From DASPRG01 sp963796125 (GTDB taxonomy: Bacteria; Nitrospirota; Thermodesulfovibrionia; Thermodesulfovibrionales; SM23-35), in NCBI GenBank assembly GCA_963796125.1, contig CAWCKM010000049.1:61459-125458 (forward strand): 64,000 nt of DNA. Reading direction: 5' to 3'. The translations under genes and the position numbers were made by a program. Of the stretch, positions 63,966-64,000 are shown piece by piece. Each line of letters begins with the position of its first letter. Positions within the stretch are counted from its first letter, which is position 1. The notes beneath the pieces are model-generated. The model worked only from the letters and a program-made list of their open reading frames with translations, had not been told where the DNA came from and did no database searches.

Positions 63966-64000
63966 GGCAGGAGTATACGATTCGCGGTCCCGAGCATGAA

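Noticed and set aside
1..64000. CRISPR array or rRNA genes
   Set aside because: I saw no regularly spaced direct repeats and no rRNA-like conserved blocks.

Overview
The window is moderately AT-rich, densely coding bacterial DNA from a Gram-negative anaerobe or microaerophile (complete Tol-Pal set, lipoproteins, periplasmic multihaem cytochrome). A complex I cluster without nuoEFG, a Tat-exported group 1 [NiFe] hydrogenase, class I Fe-S fumarase, a split atpBE pair, a CIRCE-controlled groESL operon and many c-type haem motifs together suggest a Nitrospirota (Thermodesulfovibrio-like) or deltaproteobacterial-type organism. This placement is inferred from gene content, not from a marker gene. 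The last ~390 bases are GC-rich, carry a foreign-looking rlmE fragment and are probably a chimeric join.

Layout. 1-7.5 kb (minus): nuoABCDHIJKLM, with two oddities: NuoB has an in-frame TGA at a cluster-ligand cysteine, and NuoD contains an inserted two-[4Fe-4S] ferredoxin domain. 7.6-10.4 kb (plus): proton-translocating transhydrogenase pntAA-pntAB-pntB. 10.4-14.6 kb: an accessory patch with hicAB, a RelE/AbrB pair, a decayed TIR-like gene, an IS110 remnant and a DUF4160/DUF2442 pair; the two toxin-antitoxin modules lie between pntB and a second copy of the pntB 3' end. 14.7-17.4 kb (minus): a 17-haem cytochrome c and its cytochrome b partner. 17.6-29.8 kb: rhomboid protease, receiver protein, groESL, PBP1A, phosphomannomutase, MerR regulator, atpB-atpE, MrfA-like helicase, hisH. 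30.1-33.2 kb (minus): hydrogenase small and large subunits and maturation protease, all frameshifted. 33.5-37.4 kb: STAS/ATPase protein, divergent GroES, BrnT-like remnant, SWIM-finger protein. 37.4-41.7 kb: a restriction-modification island (truncated methylase, EVE-nuclease, PmeII-like and MjaI-like nucleases, complete methylase). 41.7-54.6 kb: regulators, rmuC, glycosylase, fumarase, SufR-like regulator, tRNA-Pro, moaA, tolQRAB-pal-cpoB, tRNA-Ser. 54.6-57.5 kb: tandem NosL protein, Cys-rich protein, TerB protein, GNAT. 57.5-59.8 kb: AvaI-type restriction-modification pair. 60.5-63.6 kb: secreted, membrane and mini zinc-ribbon proteins.

How it fits together. Complex I, transhydrogenase, hydrogenase, cytochrome b/c complex, fumarase and ATP synthase subunits form a respiratory core that exchanges electrons among ferredoxin or NAD(P)H, H2, quinone and periplasmic carriers. 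Three toxin-antitoxin-like modules, two restriction-modification systems and a TIR-like relic form the defence and mobile layer.

Caveat. More than a dozen genes are broken by single-base indels, and deleting or adding one base, often in a homopolymer, restores a canonical protein. I read these mostly as sequence errors and annotate such genes over their full span. All family names come from reading the translations; no database search was run.
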